The position numbers were made by a program, and so were the translations under genes. From an uncultured Clostridia bacterium (lineage in GTDB: Bacteria; Bacillota; Clostridia; Lachnospirales; Cellulosilyticaceae), in assembly GCA_937981575.1 (NCBI GenBank), contig CALJNR010000092.1, positions 1 through 35,971 on the forward strand: a DNA stretch of 35,971 bases, in the 5' to 3' direction. The notes below the pieces were generated by a model. It ran no database searches and was not told the origin of the DNA. It was given only the letters and a program-made list of their open reading frames with translations. This document shows, in pieces, positions 32,251 to 35,971 of the stretch (its first letter is position 1; every line of letters begins with the position of its first letter).

Positions 32251-32784
32251 TTGAAAAAAGTTATTAATTCACCATGGATTATTAGTTTAGGATCTACAGC
32301 ATTTGGCGTAATATTAACAATGATTATTGATATTGTAAAGGATAAGCCTATTTTGAGTACGCTAGAGAACTTATTGGTTTTAATCAAAGAGAAATTCATT
32401 TTAATAATGCGGTTGAAGTTAGAATTATGGTGGTTACTTGTAGGTATTCTTATTATTGTATTGTTTAAAAACACTTGGTATAAAATGCAACAAAATAAGT
32501 TTTTAGGTCCAACCTATATTGATTATACAAGCGATATTTTTAAGAATTGGGAATGGAAATGGAAATGGAAGTGGAAGTTTAATACATATAAAAAGTCATG
32601 GGAGGTTACCGATCTAAAAGCAAAGTGTCCAACATGCGGCTCTACATTATTGAAATATAATGATATTATTTATGGGTATTCATTTGAATGTCCTATGTGT
32701 AGTTTTAGTTCAAGAGGAGAGAGTGCAGAACATCCAACTAAAATAGAAATGTTAATAGTTGACAAAGCTAATAAAATGATATGA
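32251..32784 (+). CDS. Two-TM protein with C-terminal zinc ribbon
   Basis: This 177-residue membrane protein is of unknown function. TM helices are about 10-28 and 58-72. A cytoplasmic part follows with a Trp-Lys repeat (WEWKWKWKWKF, 100-110; DNA shows a TGGAAR tandem), then a zinc ribbon C126/C129 (CPTCG) and C147/C150 (CPMCS). The start is TTG at 32251, 11 nt after AGGAGG; no ATG or GTG is better placed. Two-TM proteins with a soluble sensor or zinc domain are found in many defence loci as membrane effectors, but nothing here proves that. Confidence 0.6.
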   Translation: MKKVINSPWIISLGSTAFGVILTMIIDIVKDKPILSTLENLLVLIKEKFILIMRLKLELWWLLVGILIIVLFKNTWYKMQQNKFLGPTYIDYTSDIFKNWEWKWKWKWKFNTYKKSWEVTDLKAKCPTCGSTLLKYNDIIYGYSFECPMCSFSSRGESAEHPTKIEMLIVDKANKMI

Positions 32785-32807
32785 TTTTAAAGATGACATT
32801 GCGGACT

Positions 32808-32914
32808 TCAGGTAACAATGTATTCAATCTCGCTTTGGCTATATATGGGTTTGCCTTCGAAGAAGCCAAAGCACATTTCTCAGCTCAAGATAAGAGCTAT
32901 CTAGGGCTGAGGAA
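32808..32914. repeat. Intergenic hairpin E3
   Basis: It starts TCAGGTAACAA 23 nt after the stop, one base different from the E0/E1 repeat. Stems: GCTTTGGCT (32832-32840) with AGCCAAAGC (32864-32872), and 32876-32884 with 32906-32914. The tip contains AAGATAAGAGCTATCTA (32887-32903), 16 of 17 bases as in E1. TTCGAAGAAGC (32856-32866) plus AAGCACATTTCTC recur in E4. Confidence 0.75.
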
Positions 32915-32982
32915 CGCCTTAAGTGTGAGGATATTATATGAAAGTTCAAACATGGCACTGAGAAATACAAGGAGGGGAAAAT

Positions 32983-34008
32983 ATGCAAAAGGAACTATTT
33001 AAGCTAATAACCATTGATTTTGGTAAGAGATTAACCACATTTGAGTATAATCAATACATACCCAAGTTAAGAGATTATTTTGTAGATTTTGTTTTAGAAA
33101 GGAAAAGCTATTGCAATAACATTGAGAGGCTTTTTCAAGATGAATTTACTAGAAATGATTTAATTATGAGCACAGTATATTACATAATTAATAATCAAAA
33201 CGTAGAAAGTAAGTCAGCAATTGATGATTTTTTAATTGCATTAAATCGCTTCTTTGATGAAACAGTATTTGATATATATTCGAATACTACATTAGCTAGA
33301 TTAAAGCCCTTTGTAAGCCTTGCAGATGAAGTTGAAATAGAACTCACTAAAATGAATGTTCAGTTAAAAAATAGAGAAGCATATCCTCCAATTAACGATT
33401 TGCATTTTGAATTTATTAACTCCTTTATTAAGCAATACGAAACACATAGATTAAGATCTTATGAGGCAAAAGTAATAACTAAATTATTATTATTATATGG
33501 ATTAAGTTTTGACAGAATTTCAATTATGAAATTATCTGATTATGATAGTTTAAAGCGTACATTAAGAGTTAATTACCAACGTACAGTTGAGCGCTATATT
33601 TATTTAGAATTACCATATTCTTTAGCAAAGGATTTTGATGATTATCTAATTTTTAGAAATCAAGATGAAAGATTGAATTCAGAATGGTTGTTTGTTACTG
33701 AGACTAACAACGCAATTACTAATTCAGTGACTCAAGACTTGTTAAACACAATTAAAAATAATTATGAAGATTATATTGGTACAACCATTTTGGGGAAAAA
33801 TCCATTTACTCAAACAGGGCTACAGAAGTATGCAATTATTAACATGATTCTTGAAGGTATGAATCAATCTGTAATAATTGATTTAACTGGTCATGGAGAA
33901 CAAATATTTAATGATTGCCAGAATATAGTGGATGAAAGCAAAAAGTTAGATAGAAATCGATATATAAATCATATGGTAAGAGGAATTAATACGTTCGACT
34001 TAATATAA
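32983..34008 (+). CDS. Tyrosine-recombinase-fold protein lacking catalytic residues
   Basis: This 341-residue protein looks like a phage-integrase/XerC relative. A helical N-terminal part (about 1-140) precedes a region with VITKLLLLYGLSFDRISIMKLSDYD, the counterpart of the usual LLYTGLRisEl block, but the Arg is replaced by Ser175. The expected H-x-x-R box appears as FTQTGLQKYA without His or Arg. LTGHG keeps His304, but no Tyr is found at the normal spacing after it; the nearest is Tyr327 in RNRYIN. The protein is thus predicted to be inactive as a recombinase, or highly divergent. GGAGGGG lies before the ATG. It is placed between E3 and E4. Confidence 0.5.
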   Translation: MQKELFKLITIDFGKRLTTFEYNQYIPKLRDYFVDFVLERKSYCNNIERLFQDEFTRNDLIMSTVYYIINNQNVESKSAIDDFLIALNRFFDETVFDIYSNTTLARLKPFVSLADEVEIELTKMNVQLKNREAYPPINDLHFEFINSFIKQYETHRLRSYEAKVITKLLLLYGLSFDRISIMKLSDYDSLKRTLRVNYQRTVERYIYLELPYSLAKDFDDYLIFRNQDERLNSEWLFVTETNNAITNSVTQDLLNTIKNNYEDYIGTTILGKNPFTQTGLQKYAIINMILEGMNQSVIIDLTGHGEQIFNDCQNIVDESKKLDRNRYINHMVRGINTFDLI

Positions 34009-34039
34009 GTCTTTCAGAAAGGAAGTTTGAACACTAGTA

Positions 34040-34181
34040 TAACACTGCACTTAAGTTCACATTTCCTGTTTTGGGGTCAAGCTTTCGAAGAAGCGAAGCA
34101 CATTTCTCGGCCTCTATAATTTTATTAAGTGTATGCAATGATGTGAAAAGGCCTTTGGGGATAGACCAGAGGCGGAGAAAT
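34040..34181. repeat. Intergenic hairpin E4
   Basis: It starts TAACACTG 31 nt after the stop. TTCGAAGAAGC (34084-34094) and AAGCACATTTCTC match E3. A 14-bp stem pairs 34102-34115 (ATTTCTCGGCCTCT) with 34168-34181, one G-G mismatch, around a 52-nt loop with further pairing CTAT/ATAG. The remaining 34182-34393 has no gene or motif that I can recognise. Confidence 0.7.
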
Positions 34182-34393
34182 ATAGGGGATTAGGTGACAA
34201 TCGTACTAAGTTATAAACAGAAATAATATTGTAGAGAGAATTTGATGGAGGGTTTTGAAAGTTTAAATTAAGTGATGAATGCTTTGATATAGTTGAGACT
34301 TTTCACTGGAAGAATAATAGGTTTATTAGGAAATAAAGTTTGTTTAGGTTAAGAGACCGTGTAAAAAGGATTATTTATCTTGGAGTGATTAAA

Positions 34394-35971
34394 ATGCAAA
34401 AATATGAAATAGAGAACTTTGTTTCAGATTCTAAACTCGTAGAATGTATTAAAAATTATATTGATGGTACAAGCTACAATTATGCTGTAATGATTGATGG
34501 AGGATGGGGGTGTGGAAAGACATATTTTATTAATAAAGTTCTAATTAAAGAATTGAGGGAATACGAAAAATTAAAAGCAGAAAAGCAACAAAAGAAAATT
34601 ATTTATATATCTCTTTACGGAGTTGCAAGTAAAGAAGATTTAACTCGCCAAATTTGGATCGAAACATTACCATTCAACTTTGCTTTAAAAAATAAAAAGT
34701 TTAATATGGTGTCAAATATTGGTAAAGTAGCATTAAAAGGAGCATTGAGTTTTAATGGTATTTCTTTTGAAGGCAATTTAATAGATATTAATGATTTTCT
34801 TTCATTAGAGAATTGTACACTCATTTTTGATGATCTTGAAAGATGTAATATGGAGATTAATGAAGTGTTAGGGTATATAAATAGTTTCGTAGAACATGAT
34901 GGTGTAAAAACGATTATTGTAGCTAATGAGAAGGAAATCATAAGAGGACATAGAGTTATAAATGAGGAACTAAAATTTATGCTTGCTTTAAATACAAATT
35001 TAGAATTTCCTCAAAAGGCACCTTCTAAAAATCCTTTTGAAAAAGATAATAAATCAAGTAGTGATAAAATTGATATTAAAGAATTAAATAGAAGAAAAGA
35101 TATACTATTTAGAGAAAATGAAATCTATAAAAAAGTCAAAGAGAAATTAATTGGTATAACATTTCATTTTAGGCCTAATATTGATGATGTTATAGATACT
35201 ATTTTAAAAACCAATATTACTGATAAGGCGGTTAAAGAAGTAGTCATAAAAAATAAGAATTTTATTATTGAAAAAACAACCTATTATGAGCATATAAATA
35301 TTCGAACATTGTTATTTGCAATTGATAAATATGCTATTTTGAGTAAAGGATTATTAAATAGTGCCTTTGATATGGATATTAAAAATATATTAGATGAGAT
35401 ATTTAAGTATACTTTAGTTTTTTCTATTCTTTATAAAAGTGGAGGGGAGTTGCCTAAGTGGACTAATGAAAATAGTATAGAGTCGCTGCGTTTAGGAGAT
35501 ATGTGGGACCATAACAGTTATATTAAGGGATTCAAATTTGTGGATGAGTTAGTTTTAAGGGGGAATGTCTTTAATGATAATGTTATAGATATAGTTAAAA
35601 GCTACATAAGAATTCTGAAAGAGCAAATAAAAGATCCATCGGACCCATTGTTCAAAATTACTCAGAACTGGTGCTACTTAGAAGATCAAGAGGTGAAAGA
35701 ATTACTTTATCAAATAAATGATAACTTATTAAAGTATCCACTAAAGTATCCTATATCAAATTATTACAAAATAATTTTATATAATGTATATTTTAATAGA
35801 CTAGGAATTATTGAAGTAGATATGTCAGACGTGTTTTTTGCAAGAGAAAATTCCTCAGTTTTGCAAAGATTTTTTCTCACCCCAAGGTGGGGAATTTTTG
35901 TGTGGCTTGCAGGCATATTTTATTTAAATCTTCCACATTTATTCCACGGTTCCCTTGACCATGAGCCTCCA
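34394..35971 (+). CDS. KAP-like P-loop NTPase, partial (runs off the window)
   Basis: The open frame has 526 codons without a stop. Walker A is GGWGCGKT (36-43), followed by IIYISLYGVASKEDL, the S-L-x-G wording of KAP-family P-loop NTPases, and Walker B TLIFDDLER (142-150), then the IIVANE sensor-1-like strand. No TM insert is obvious, unlike classical KAP NTPases. GGAGTGA precedes the ATG. The frame after about 35875 changes in base composition and reads into what looks like IS DNA, so the true C-terminus is probably lost. Such NTPases occur in anti-phage loci; role here inferred. Confidence 0.7.
   Translation, partial: MQKYEIENFVSDSKLVECIKNYIDGTSYNYAVMIDGGWGCGKTYFINKVLIKELREYEKLKAEKQQKKIIYISLYGVASKEDLTRQIWIETLPFNFALKNKKFNMVSNIGKVALKGALSFNGISFEGNLIDINDFLSLENCTLIFDDLERCNMEINEVLGYINSFVEHDGVKTIIVANEKEIIRGHRVINEELKFMLALNTNLEFPQKAPSKNPFEKDNKSSSDKIDIKELNRRKDILFRENEIYKKVKEKLIGITFHFRPNIDDVIDTILKTNITDKAVKEVVIKNKNFIIEKTTYYEHINIRTLLFAIDKYAILSKGLLNSAFDMDIKNILDEIFKYTLVFSILYKSGGELPKWTNENSIESLRLGDMWDHNSYIKGFKFVDELVLRGNVFNDNVIDIVKSYIRILKEQIKDPSDPLFKITQNWCYLEDQEVKELLYQINDNLLKYPLKYPISNYYKIILYNVYFNRLGIIEVDMSDVFFARENSSVLQRFFLTPRWGIFVWLAGIFYLNLPHLFHGSLDHEPP
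35939..35971 (-). CDS. Possible transposase C-terminal end (partial, minus strand)
   Basis: On the minus strand a frame enters from the window edge and ends WRLMVKGTVE then TAA at 35939. Next to it, 35879-35891 has a CCCC-AAGG-(T)GGGG hairpin followed by ATTTTT, as at an IS end. This fits an insertion element with its gene pointing into the window and its edge near 35875. I cannot assign the family. Confidence 0.35.
   Translation of the reverse strand, partial: WRLMVKGTVE

Noticed and set aside
32785..33002. 73-codon frame over hairpin E3
   Set aside because: It translates the shared repeat blocks, has no clear ribosome binding site and overlaps the next gene's start; the repeat explains it better.
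30961..34181. True integron with canonical attC sites
   Set aside because: No intI gene is present, the recombinase-like protein lacks catalytic residues and the R'/R'' cores are not canonical; kept only as an analogy.

Overview
The window looks like chromosomal DNA of an anaerobic, spore-forming Gram-positive of the class Clostridia. Support comes from the SCIFF peptide and its radical-SAM maturase (scfA-scfB), a complete spoVAA-AE operon, the recJ-apt-rel-dtd-hemZ block, a tryptophan T-box leader, AT-rich DNA and strong AGGAGG ribosome binding sites. A Lachnospirales-type lineage is plausible, but the genus cannot be fixed from sequence alone.

Positions 1-26300 are ordinary core chromosome, laid out as short operons with clear promoters and terminators. 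The order is: scfA-scfB and secD-secF (RiPP maturation and protein export); tRNA-Lys; tcdA; a small unknown gene; a convergent S1-domain gene; recJ-apt; rel-dtd-MBL hydrolase-hemZ; a Trp T-box with a solitary trpB; a small GTG-start membrane ORF fused by overlap to spoVAA-AB-AC-AD-AE; an Lrp regulator coupled to an aminotransferase; PerR divergent from a bacteriohemerythrin; and a traX-GNAT-MBL lipoprotein operon followed by a polysaccharide deacetylase.

Positions 26473-29680 are a worn prophage remnant. It keeps an ERF recombinase, an LLH-type holin, an amidase endolysin, an N-terminally eroded ArpU-like regulator and a second such regulator broken by stop codons. Structural, packaging and integrase genes are absent. 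Inside it lies a 201-bp foldback element with perfect 16-bp terminal inverted repeats (28590-28790).

Positions 29868-35971 form an AT-richer accessory island with one-way genes: an Apea-like HEPN protein (R-x4-H), a second HEPN protein (R-x4-H), a two-TM zinc-ribbon protein, a tyrosine-recombinase-fold protein without usable catalytic residues, and a KAP-like P-loop NTPase cut by the window edge and probably by an insertion sequence. Large imperfect hairpins precede the first gene and separate every following pair. The spacer hairpins share sequence blocks with one another: a near-identical 17-nt loop in two of them, a 24-nt shared core in two others, TAACA starts in three, and a 10-bp direct repeat flanking the first gene. 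The island therefore looks like an array of single-gene, hairpin-bounded cassettes with defence-type genes. This is the best candidate for a poorly described system here. The cassette reading and the defence role are inferences.
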